A stretch of 64,000 nucleotides of DNA from contig OZ024748.1 in the NCBI GenBank assembly GCA_964016885.1, positions 35,216,887 through 35,280,886 on the forward strand. Direction: 5' to 3'. Origin of the DNA: Eledone cirrhosa. Its lineage: Eukaryota; Mollusca; Cephalopoda; Octopoda; Eledonidae. A program made the translations under genes and the position numbers. This document shows, piece by piece, positions 1 to 10,700 of this stretch. The notes under the pieces were generated by a model that saw nothing but the letters and a program-made list of their open reading frames with translations, had not been told where the DNA came from and searched no databases. Each line of letters opens with the position of its first letter. Within the stretch, counting starts at the first letter, position 1.

Positions 1-91
1 CAAAATAAGCACCTAAGGATTTAAGACAGTTACCATTCTCAATTAAACCCACCTCACCTAACACATAGAAAATATATTTCACTCTTAAGTT

Positions 92-137
92 AAAAGTCAG
101 TGAAATAAACATAAGTATGTTTATTTCACTGACTTTT
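92..137. repeat. 22-bp perfect inverted repeat, 2-nt spacer
   Basis: The arms at 92-113 and 116-137 are exact reverse complements around the dinucleotide AG, so the segment can form a near loop-free hairpin or cruciform. A further copy of the inner motif TATTTCACT lies at 75-83, giving three copies in alternating orientation. No gene is evident around it. It could be the remnant of a fold-back element. Confidence 0.85.
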
Positions 138-297
138 GACTGCCAAAGAGATTAAAATGAAGGAATGGATTAGGAACACAGTAGCAGGTGTTTTTTTTTA
201 AAACATTCTTTAATTGCTCTTCATTGTCCATTGTATCAAATTGTTGGTTTCAATGCAGAAGTTTTATTGTATACCACACTTTATATATATATATATA

Positions 298-780
298 CTA
301 GCTGAATTACCCACACCTTGCTGCGCTTCACACTTTTTTTGTAAGAAAATGATGATTGATTTTAAATCAGTGATATAATTTATGGAGAAAAACTCTGCAT
401 TTCAATATTACTCAATGTAAAATGTAATGCATGAAAAATTGGAAAATATTTTTTGTAATATATCAAATCAAAATTATATTATTAAATATTATTATTATTT
501 TGTTTCTTGTAAATATTTTTTTTCAAAATATCAATTCAAAACGTTTGTGAATAGGCATCATATCTTGTCATTTACCTATGGTTTAAATTTCATATAAATC
601 AAAGGGAAAAAATTTTCAGCAGGGGTTTGAGCCCCCAGAGAACCCTTTGATCAAAATGATATATACGTAAGAAATCAAATGGGCATGAGAGCCACACGCA
701 TGTCAAGTTTCAAGATTGGTTTGGTAGTTTTTGAATTTTAGGTTCACTAACAGACAGTAATTGCTATTTATGTATATAGA
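298..780. mobile_element. degenerate interspersed repeat flanked by TA-rich sequence
   Basis: The block starts right after a (TA)n run at 283-297 and ends in TATTTATGTATATAGA. Its last part (about 690-780, a phrase on a trailing-sequence match followed by CAGACAG and an AT-rich end) resembles the 3' ends of old non-LTR or Helitron-like repeats common in invertebrates. No coding capacity remains. The class is a guess from general appearance. Confidence 0.35.
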
Positions 781-1447
781 TTTCAGCAGTACACTTAATA
801 CTACACACTTCGTTTAGCCAAGATGTCAGCCAGAAAAAACAGCTTTAGGAAAGCCCATTATTGGAGTAATCCTTGAAACTAACCTACATCTCTTGATAAT
901 ATTGCCATCATTACTTGGAAACTTGCTGCACAGTGAATATTCAGTTGGTTGCGTTATGTCCAGGGTGAAAACCCACACTCATGGACTTGATATACCCACA
1001 CTTTACTGGGGAGACGTAAAGTGATTCTCTCATCTCCAGTTTTGAAAATTGGTATTATCACTAGATTACCTCCCTCGAGATCTGGACTCGCCCGTACACA
1101 AGTCAGCCCAAGAATGCATTTAAGGCTTTTAACATGGGTCGAATTTCATTTTCTCAGGGCATTGCCACATTTGTGTGATTTAAATGTTTTGGAGACCTTA
1201 ACCTCCTAGTCAGCACTTTATTCGTGATTGATGAAATATTTCAGAATTTATTACATTTGTATTATCATGTCTTTTCCATACTAACATGGTTAAACACACA
1301 CATCAAGTGATAAATGGCAACTTCTCCCATTTATGAATTTATAGCGCTTTGATTTATTCATTGAGCCATTTACGAAGACCAGGGTGAAAAGGTCATATGC
1401 TATCAAAGTGCTGCTTTACCTGTGAAATCTTGCATTAATTTCAACTC
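781..1447. other. intergenic, nothing recognised
   Basis: This stretch is AT-rich. The only ORF is a 62-codon frame at 1021-1209 with no recognisable domain and no coding-like context. I see no RNA gene or repeat boundary. Confidence 0.5.
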
Positions 1448-1983
1448 TTACCCCTTTAGCATTTACATTATGGGGGCACATGGCTTAGTGGTTAGAGCAT
1501 TGGCCTTGCAATCGAAAGGTGAGTTCAATTCTCAGACCGGGTGATGTTTCCTTGAGCAAGACACTATTTCACATTGCTCCAGTTTACTCAGCTGTAGAAA
1601 TGAGATGATAGGGACTGGGGTCCATATCATTCCCTTGCAAAGTGGTCGTGGCACGGGGAAAGAGGAAAAAAAAAAAAAAAAAAAAAAAAAAAGCGCCCAG
1701 CACTCACTGTAAATGAGGTTGGTGTTAGGAAGGGCATCCAGCTGTAGAAATCAAGCCAGAATCAGTTCCCGTCCCACCCTTGCAAGCAGGGAAAAGCGGA
1801 CGTAAAATGATTACTCTATATTTTCATTGTAAACACTATTTCCCATAATTATTTCATATCAAATCTACAAGATTGATATTTATTTTGAGAACAATACCTT
1901 AACATAAGTATGAGCAGTTGGGTATGGCCAGTTTGAATAGAAAGGTGAGAGAATTCTGGCCAGATTAAATGCTAAAAGGTTAA
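1448..1983. mobile_element. piggyBac-like MITE, interrupted by a SINE
   Basis: The left end reads TTA followed by CCCCTTTAGCATTTA (1448-1465). The right end at 1965-1983 reads TTAAATGCTAAAAGGTTAA, its near-perfect inverted complement. TTAA target sites with CCC termini are typical of piggyBac-type elements. A SINE at 1471-1812 has inserted close to the left end, so about 195 bp of MITE body lies at 1813-1983 plus the left stub. There is no transposase. A second copy of the same family lies at 4341-4475. Confidence 0.6.
1471..1812 (+). mobile_element. tRNA-derived SINE
   Basis: The head (1471-1540) looks like a tRNA: an A-box-like TGGCTTAGTGGTTAGAGC and a B-box-like GGTGAGTTCAATTC. A conserved body follows and includes a poly(A) run of about 30 at 1663-1692. 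The tail, ending GCGGACGTAAAATGAT, is the same as the 3' end of the LINE at 6491-6895, which suggests that LINE machinery mobilised it. A sister copy lies at 6941-7279. Confidence 0.85.
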
Positions 1984-2343
1984 TGGCATTTTCCAACAGT
2001 CCCTGAAACAAAACAAACCTCTTTCGGTCATTCCATGATAGTATCTTAGACAATTTTTCTAGACTCCCTGGCAGGCTGATAGGGGGGCGCTAGAAATATC
2101 TCACCTTTTAACTTTCCATCAGTCCTATTACTATTTTTTATCCTGATAGCTAATCATGTGATTTCTTTGGAGATGCTCCCTGAAGAGTTGTGATCTCCCA
2201 ATGTTAGATGTCTAATATCCTTACACTATGAAACTGCAGTCAAAATGCCCAAAGTAAATTTTAGTCCAAGTCTTATGAATATATCTTGACTGCCATTTAT
2301 GAATGAATATAGAGTTAAATCTGATAGCTATTCTAGAATTGTT
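1984..2343. other. intergenic, nothing recognised
   Basis: There is no ORF of note, no RNA gene and no clear repeat boundary in this segment between a MITE and a SINE. Confidence 0.5.
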
Positions 2344-2564
2344 CATCATCACCGTTTTACATCCGTTCTTCCATGCTAGCATGGGTTAGACGGGTTGTCC
2401 TGTTGTGGACAGTGTCTGGTCGGCTGACCATGCCTTGCTCATACAGGAACTGATTTTGGCTTGATTTCTACAGCTGGATGTCCTTCCTAACACCAACCTC
2501 ATTTACAGTGTGGGCTGGGTGCTTTTTTGCCGTGGCACCTCCACAACCACTTTGCAGTGGGAGC
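2344..2564 (-). mobile_element. SINE fragment, different 3' tail
   Basis: Read on the minus strand, about 100 nt of the body match the SINEs at 1471 and 6941 (AAATGAGGTTGGTGTTAGGA, then the CAGCTGTAGAAATC block). The 3' end is different: it contains CCATGCTAGCATGGAAGAA and ends in a GATGATG run. The tRNA-like head is missing, so the copy is 5'-truncated. Confidence 0.75.
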
Positions 2565-3084
2565 ATATTGTCTAATTGTTATGCATCTAAATTCACCAAG
2601 AGTTGCAGGTTTCTTTCTGAATAACATTTTTATGCCTGCTTTTGACAACCCATCTTTAAACTCAGCGGACAACAATCTCTAAACTGGAAGGTTTCATACC
2701 GTATATAAAACACTGCACCAAATGTTTAGCAGGTTTAGTACCTAATAAGGAAAACATTTAAAAAATAAATAAATAAAAATTAAAAAAATAAAAATCAACT
2801 CAGGAAATATTCAGTTTAAGTTCCCAGCTACTACTGAAACTCATGTTTTAAAGCTAGTCTTTACAAAATAGATAAATGTATATCAAAGAGGCAAGCTGAG
2901 TCATTAGTTATGTTGTATCTTAAGTTTCTTTAAAAACTTACGGTACCGATGAATATTCCAGTGAGACAATTTTAATATGTCCCTGCATGTCATAAGAAGC
3001 AACAAGTGATGGCACCATCTGTAAAAATTTGCCTCAAAAAGGACCATCATAGAACCTACAAAGTTAACCCCTTAGTGAAAATGG

Positions 3085-3122
<38 letters not shown>

Positions 3123-3496
3123 TATCCAAGTCCCTCACTTTTTATATAAACTGCCTAAGCTAAATTGTAGATTAAAATTTATAAAACCTAGTACCAAAGA
3201 TTTAACCGTTGTAAAACTGAATTAAGTCATTTAAAATAAAGGGAACAAATGTCTCACACAATTTATTTACAATCTATCGAAAATGAACAGAAATTATTAA
3301 AATATCAGCACTAATAAAAATATATGTAGTACCAGAATAGCTTTTTAAATACAATATTTTCTTATGACAGATTAAAATTAAACCATAAGTGATTTTGGAC
3401 TGATGTTGCAAACGTCAGACATGTTTATGTAGTTAGCTGTGACTTGGAGAAGGAAATCAGAAATCAAAGAAACAAATCAACAAAAGTTATATACAG
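2565..3496. other. AT-rich intergenic DNA with poly(A) tract
   Basis: No gene is seen. An uninterrupted run of 32 A lies at 3089-3120, just after TTAACCCCTTAG, which faintly resembles the MITE terminus. The segment lies downstream of the cyclin B transcript. Confidence 0.5.
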
Positions 3497-3502
3497 TTTA
3501 TT
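3497..3502 (-). promoter_or_regulatory. candidate polyadenylation signal AATAAA
   Basis: TTTATT on the plus strand reads AATAAA in the gene direction. It is the first canonical hexamer after the cyclin B stop codon. No transcript evidence is available here. Confidence 0.4.
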
Positions 3503-3659
3503 GTATTTACAATTAAATTAGCAGATAGTGTACTCAATCTTAAATACTGCTCGTTCCATTCACTTGCTATTATGCACCTCTATGTACTCACAGAAAGTAA
3601 AGTCTAACAACTTAAGTTCAGTCATTTAAAACTAGATATATATGGATTTAAAGAAAAAC

Positions 3660-3693
<34 letters not shown>

Positions 3694-4098
3694 GAGCAAC
3701 GAACGAAAAATACATGTCAAAAGTTCCCTGGAAATAAAATGTCTGTAGTTCTAAGAGTTCTTGGGAGAATTAAGACATTTAGCTGGGAAGTCAATTGTCA
3801 ATTATTTCTATTTTTTGTTTACAAAAACTTCCTTATAACAAAGTTATCTCAGTTAGGGAGAGAACAGACTGAGAAGTGACTCCCTAACATACAGGAGACA
3901 AATACCTGCACAGACCCTTATGTCATCACATTCATCATACAGGATTTTGGCCTCCTGCTTACCTATTCACCCTTTGTGGGATTGCATTATATAAAGGACA
4001 GGCCATGGAAAAGGTAGATTATTACTTTTCTTTTACAAAGTACAAAAATGTAAATGAGTATTGACTATAAATAAATCCAGTCAATCAGGTCATTTAGA

Positions 4099-4105
4099 AT
4101 TAAAA
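4099..4105 (-). promoter_or_regulatory. candidate cytoplasmic polyadenylation element
   Basis: TTTTAAT in the gene sense lies 7 nt after the stop codon. UUUUAAU/UUUUAU elements bound by CPEB control translation of maternal cyclin B mRNAs in many animals. The distance to the proposed poly(A) signal is about 600 nt, longer than usual, so this is weak. Confidence 0.25.
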
Positions 4106-4112
4106 CATGGCA

Positions 4113-4208
4113 TCAGTTTTCAGCTATTTTCTTGATAGCCTCACCTTTTAATTCTGGAATAGTGCTGATCTTAAAGAATTTGGAGCCTTGGTATTTAGTT
4201 CGAATAGC
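4113..4208 (-). CDS. cyclin B exon 8 (residues 356-386 and stop)
   Basis: Encodes [20 protein letters not shown] then [11 protein letters not shown] and TGA at 4115-4113, the usual C-terminus of cyclin B. The acceptor is TTTTCTAG. Confidence 0.95.
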   Translation of the reverse strand, partial: AIRTKYQGSKFFKISTIPELKGEAIKKIAEN

Positions 4209-4612
4209 CTAGAAAAGGAAAAAGAAACCAAGGTTTAGAATTCGTTATATCAAACCCAAAATTGTTACAAAAACCTTTATTCAAGTTACACATATCACTT
4301 AGCTTCAGTTAATTCACCAACAAAACTTCGACATAATATAACCCTTTAGCATTTAAACTGGCCACTCATATTTGTTAAGGTACTGTTCTCAAAATCTTGT
4401 AGATTCGATATTATGTAAGGTAATGCCTTTACTGTGAAAATAATATATAGAGTGATGTAAATGCTAAAGGGTTAAGAGTATAATAATTAGCAATTCTTAC
4501 AGTTAGTTTACTGGATTCTGCTTTCAAGATAAGTTTTGCAAGTTTGCGTATCATATCAGAAAGATCTGTTTTGGTATATGTGCTGTAGTAAGCTAGAGTA
4601 TCATTCTGGATG

Positions 4613-4645
<33 letters not shown>

Positions 4646-7600
4646 TTAATCAGACAGTTAAAGAATTTCACACATTTTCCAAAATATAAGCACGTTATTC
4701 CTGTCACTATATTTTCTTAACCCAGTACATATTAACTTTCAGAAACTTACACCAACTTTATTGTAACTCACATTTGATGAAATAAGTTATTTGCTAACTA
4801 TAAAATAGTGTGGTTTGTGTTTGATTATCAGACAGAGGGATGTGTCTGTAAAGTACTTTTACTATAAACTAGTTCCTCTCAGGCCGAGGAATGTGTTGTG
4901 TGTAAGGTACTTTATAAACTAGTTCCTCTCAGGCCGAGGAATGTGTTGTGTGTAAGGTACTTTATAAACTAGTTCCTCTCAGGCCGAGGAATGTGTTGTG
5001 TGTAAGGTACTTTATAAACTAGTTCCTCTCGGGCCGAGGAATGTGTTGTGTGTAAGGTACTTTATGAACTAGTTCCTCTCAGGCCAAGGAATGTGTTGTG
5101 TGTAAGGTACTTTATAAACTAGTTCCTCTCAGGCCAAGGAATGTGTTGTGTGTAAGGTACTTTATAAACTAGTTCCTCTCAGGCCGAGGAATGTGTTGTG
5201 TATAAAGTACTTTATAAACTAGTTCCTCTCAGACCGAGGAATGTGTTGTGTATAAAGTACTTTATAAACTAGTTCCTCTCAGACCGAGGAATGTGTTGTG
5301 TATAAAGTACTTTATAAACTAGTTCCTCTCAGACCGAGGAATGTGTTGTGTATAAAGTACTTTATAAACTAGTTCCTCTCAGACCGAGGAATGTGTTGTG
5401 TGTAAGGTACTTTATTACTTCAATGTAGTTCCTCTCCACTGCCTATAAAGCATTGGATATCTGAAGTAATTTACAGCATCAAAGGCAATGTTGCTACCCT
5501 CTTGCACAACTCTTTAACACGGTTGAGGGTAGCAACCTAAATGAGAAATATTTCAGGGGCTGCCAGCTGAACCTGGTTGTTACACTGTACTAATGACATA
5601 GCTCCCTATTAAGTGACCTAACAAAATACCAACTGCAGGGAAGAGAGTCAAGCTCTTCAACGAGCAGGCATCCTGTCCCCAAGAGCTTTGTACACCCAGT
5701 CACTCAACATCAGTGAGCTGGGATAAGCTCTGGTCTGAGGAATGTCTGGGACTGTCAACCAATGTTTTAAACAGTATTTTTATAGACAGATGTTCAGAGA
5801 TTAAAACTCCACAGTAGTATACAAGAAGTCTCAAATATTCAAACAACCAACAAATATGGTAAACCCATTTCTGAACTGACCAACTCTAGAAAGCTAAGGA
5901 ACAAGTCTGGCCAAATAGATGTTAAAATTAAACCAGTTATGTCCAACAATCTCATCTCAGTGTTGACTAACATGAAGAAATCTAACAAGACCGCAAGATA
6001 AATATGAAATCTTACCCATTCCACGTTACAAATGAGATGCAGTGAAAGACACAATGCCGCTGCAGCCAAGTGGGACGGATGAATATTCACCATATCATAT
6101 TCTACAATTGTCAACTCCATCAGATATTTAGCTAATGTGTGGGTGTTGGCATCAACCTGCAATAAACAATATTTCAGTCTAATACAAAACAAAACATCGC
6201 CTCCCACCAACCTCTTGAAATTGTTAGAAAGGCCAACAGATATGAGGTTGTAGTGATGATATCTGACCAGGTGGTCACATTGTCACTAGACGCGAGGTTA
6301 TTACACACCTGACCAGGTGGTCACATTGTCACTAGACGTGAGGTTATTACACATCTGACCAGGTGGTCACATTGTCACTAGATGTGAGGTTATTACACAT
6401 CTGACCAGGTGGTCACAATGTCACTAGATGTGAGGTTATTACACATCTGACCAGGTGGTCAATGTCACTAGATGTGAGGTTATTACACAACTGCAGAGGA
6501 TATGCGACGGCTGGAGAGAAATGAGGCTAGCATGCTCCGTTGGATGTGCAGTGTAAATGTGCGTGAACGACCCAGCATAAATGTGTTGAGACAGAAACTG
6601 TGTCCGAGAGGGATAGAATGTAGTGTACGGGAGAGGAGACTGAGGTGGTATGGACATGTGATGCGCATGGAGGATGACCGATGGGTGAAGAAGTGCCAGG
6701 AATTGCCAGTTGAAGGAAGACGTGGTAGAGGTAGACCACGAAAAACATGGGCGGAGGTGGTGAGAACAGACCTCAGATCATTGAAGCTCACGGTGGAGAT
6801 GACGAGGGACCGTGACGAGTGGAGAGATGCTGTGCTGAATAAGACCCGTCCCACCCTTGCAAGCAGGGAAAAGCGGACGTAAAATGATGATGATGACCAG
6901 GTGGTCAATGTCACTACATGTGAGGTTATTACACATCTGAGGCACATGGCTTAGTGGTTAGAGCATTGGCCTTACAATCAAAAGGCGAGCTCAATTCTCA
7001 GACCGAGTGATGTGTTGTTTCCTTGAGCAGATCACTTTATTTCACATTGCTCCAGTTTACTCAGCTGTAGAAATGAGATGATAGGGACCGGGTTCCCCAT
7101 CATTCCACTGCAAAGTGGACGTGTAGGCGCCATGGCAAAAAAGCACCCAGCACTCTCTGTAAATGAGGTTGGTGTTAAGAAGGGCATCCAACTGTAGAAA
7201 TCAAGCCAGAATCAGTTCCTGTCCCACCCTTGTAAGCAGGGAAAAGCGGACGTAAAATGAAATGAAATGATGATGATGACTAGCTGTGAGGTTATGACAC
7301 ATCTGACCAGGTGGTCACAATGTCACTAAATGTGATGCTGTAGTTAAACTGTGTAGAAGCAGTATTTAGTCATCTGATGTTCAGCCTCCACCTCAGTCAG
7401 CAAGTAATTGGACCATTGGAAAACTAACCAGCATTGTCAGAATACAGCCAATTTATTCCAGAGGGTGAGGGAGAAAGAGGGGAAGAAAGAATTGGCCCTA
7501 GTACTGGACTGGTACATCTTTTTATTGACCTTGAAAAGATGAAGGCAATGTTGACCCTGGGCCAGATTTAAGCAGAGAGTCAAAACAGATACCACAAAAC

Positions 7601-7658
7601 TTTGTATCCAACATTCTCATGATTACCATTCCATCATACGTATTGTTTACAAATACAA

Positions 7659-7702
<44 letters not shown>

Positions 7703-10700
7703 ATTTTAAGTTTTCACCACAGAAATGTAGACTCCAAATATAATTCCTTTACCTGTCCTGCTTTGGAATTTCTTCTGAGAAAATGCAAACATAATGGTTT
7801 TCCAAGTCTGAAGTCTAATGTCTTCAGGATAACCATTTCCATTTGTCTGATATCTGCTCGTGTGTATGCATTGTCTGTGATATAGACAAAATCAGACACC
7901 TCGGGAGCATACATTTCTTCATATTTTGATGCTATTAACATTGAAGTAACACCGACTAGCTGGAGTTTGCTGCGTGTAACTGGGTTAACCTGAAATTAAC
8001 AGGAAACATTTCTTTAGAAGTAGCTCCAACTAAAGCGGTACAATTTTTCCCCATATACCAGTTACATATATAGCCAACACTCATGATAACATACTTTACT
8101 CCTCCTCACAGGTAAATAATATATAACTGGCAATTCTAATGAGGACACTGTATGAAAAAGCTAACCATCTGAAACTGCTGCCCACTCCTTTTACAACACA
8201 AAAATCTCCCATCATAATTTTATGTAAGAATCTTAAAGTTATGTCCTTAAACACCACTTAATGGGAAACTTAGTAAATTCTTCCAAATTCTTAATTATTT
8301 TCAAAATTAGAGGCAGTGTCCATTAGAAATACGGTAACTAGGTGGTTAAAACAGACTAAACTCACCAATATAAGAACTTGGAATCCTATCACTGTCAAAA
8401 TTTGGGGAAGAAATATAAAATTACCTGCAGAAATCGATCCAATATGGATACTGTTAAGTAAAGTGTCTCTTGTAAAAGTCTAAAACGGTGATGAACTTGG
8501 CAGAGCCAATCTATAAGAATAGCCCTCATTTTTCCGGTAATTTCCTGGCTATGAAGATAATTCTTCTTCACTGTGTATGTTTTCTGAAAAATATCGTTTT
8601 ATAAATTAAAAATTAGAGTCAATCCGATAAAATCAAAACATTCTCAATTATTTCACTCTGAAGCATATACGCTATGTGAAAGTTAAGAGCTAGAACCCTA
8701 TTCCAGATATCACAGTTAAACAATACTTTACCATCACAGCCACCCTTTCCACTCTAGCTAAATATGTTTATTTCCAACCATCACACAATCCCCATATTTA
8801 GTTTGGCAACAAATTGGCAGAGGCATTAGAATATCAGAATTACTACTGTATGGTTCAAATCCCACTACTGAGGCTGATGTATAAAAAAAAAAAAAAAAGC
8901 CCAATACTGGTATTGAATTCTTCTATATCTCACCTTTTCTCTCCCATTCTCCGGAAGAAATGTGTTCAAACCTGGAGAAGTTTATAATATAGGTGTTGGG
9001 TTTGCGACAAGTTTGGTAACCTCTTTGTTAACCTTCACCGATAACATTGGTAAACTGCACCACCTCACTATTTATTTTACAGCTCTGAGTTTATTATAGA
9101 CAAAAATTATTTCATGTACAAAATGTTTATTGCTAGACAACCAGCCTAAGACAGGAGCTAATTTTCTTGGCAGTCAGATGTGCAACTAGAGCAAGCATAG
9201 TTGCACACATTTTACAATGTACAGTTCACACCTAGGTAGATTTAACTAGTCTCCTATGGAGTTATATTTCATAGGAAATTTCTCAGGTGTTTTAATGATA
9301 GTGGGTCCCCGGTACTACCATGAAATGAAGCATCGTGCTCAAGAACACATCACACAGCCTAGTCCAGGAAAGAAACCCCCGACCTCATGGTCAAGAACCC
9401 ATCACCCAAACCACTGCACAACTACACACCTTCATAGTCTAGCAGTATAAACTTGATAGTGATGAAAATTAAGTCGCAACTGAAATCTCTATAGAACAAA
9501 TCTTATGAGAAACACACAGTAAGATGTTTCACCTTTCCAACAAAACCACTCCTGATTCTACAAAAATTTATTTTCAAAGTGATTAAGTTATGATCCAAAC
9601 ACCAGCTTAATGAAAAAGTTATTTTACTAAATACCTTCAAATTGTTTGGTGTTCATTAAAATATAACGAGATTTAAGTTAACAACGATAAGACTAGACAA
9701 ATACATACCTCAAGTTCTCGTAAATAATTGTAAATATCATTAACGTAGTCGGAAACAAGCTGTGGATTCTCTTGGTCATCAGCATCAATGTCAATAACAT
9801 TGGCCATATCAATTTTAGGCTCAACATCACATTCCATCGGACTATCGGGTAATTCGGACTCATTTTCAGTATTTGGAGGGGGGAGGGGTTCTGTGAATTC
9901 CTGAAAACAAATGGAAAACAGGTCAAATGTGATTATGAAATTAACATTTACATTTTCATATCAGCCAACAAAAAATATTCCTCATGACAAAATTGATGAT
10001 GGGTAGACAAATATACAACACTTAGTCCCTGGAGGGCTTTAGCGAGAGGCCTAACACCACACTACAACAGAGTTCACTGAAGCTTGGAGAACTTTTGTTT
10101 TAGAAGCAGACTTAACGTGGTTTTACAACCCCCCCAGAGTTCACTACAAACATTCAAGCAAGAGATTAGGGGTCTCTCATTTCAGTATGAGAATGACAGC
10201 AGTGACAAAGCAATGTCTCCTCATCAGATTAACTTGCGACAACAAACTCATCTATTTACCTCAGCTTTTCCATGCTATTATGGGTTGGAAAACTAGTGGG
10301 GCATGATAAAAAGCACCCAGTCCACTCTGTAAAATGGTAATACTGGTATCACAATAAAATGCACCCAGTACACTCTGCAAAGTGGTGTCAGGAAGGGTAA
10401 CCAGCTGTAGAAACCATTCCTAAATATAGACCCTATAGGCAAAATGTGGAATGTGATGAGATTCTAAACTTTTGGTCATCTCTACAAATCAGGACCAATT
10501 CATCTTTGTACAAGGTCACAATAGGAAGATGGGGTGTAGTTAGGGTTAATAACCCTCAACTGGCACACGGTACTTTATTGAAACAGGAATGTTAAATAAA
10601 AATAGGGATTTTAAAGTGAGAAAAGTAATAAATCGTTGGTGGGACCTCAATTTTATGAAAGGTTAAGGGCAGAGAAAAGAAAGCAATCGTAGTCAACAAC

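Larger units (their letters stand above)
3497..4112 (-). other. probable cyclin B 3' UTR
   Basis: Reading down from the cyclin B stop codon at 4113, the first AATAAA on the minus strand is at 3502-3497. That implies a 3' UTR of at least 610 nt, with cleavage slightly below 3497. A poly(T) run (minus sense) at about 3665-3691 falls inside it. The end is inferred; an earlier non-canonical signal is possible. Confidence 0.45.
6263..7335. repeat. minisatellite, 46-bp unit, split by LINE and SINE insertions
   Basis: CTGACCAGGTGGTCACATTG recurs at 6263, 6309, 6355, 6401 and 6447. Each copy carries a near-palindromic CTGACCAGGTGGTCA core. The array is broken by a LINE 3' end (6491-6895) and a SINE (6941-7279), with one copy left between them (6893-6940) and one after (about 7284-7335). 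It lies in intron 5 of cyclin B. Confidence 0.9.

Noticed and set aside
1021..1209. 62-codon ORF
   Set aside because: Short, with no domain, splice or promoter context; expected by chance.
1471..1545. tRNA gene
   Set aside because: It has A- and B-box-like motifs but no good cloverleaf, and is fused to a SINE body repeated elsewhere in the window.
6483..6947. 154- and 72-73-codon minus-strand ORFs
   Set aside because: These are antisense shadows of the LINE reverse transcriptase tail, which reads on the plus strand with recognisable motifs.
9693..9926. 77-codon ORF on the minus strand
   Set aside because: It is another frame of cyclin B exon 3. The exon frame with splice sites gives the cyclin signature IYNYLRELE.
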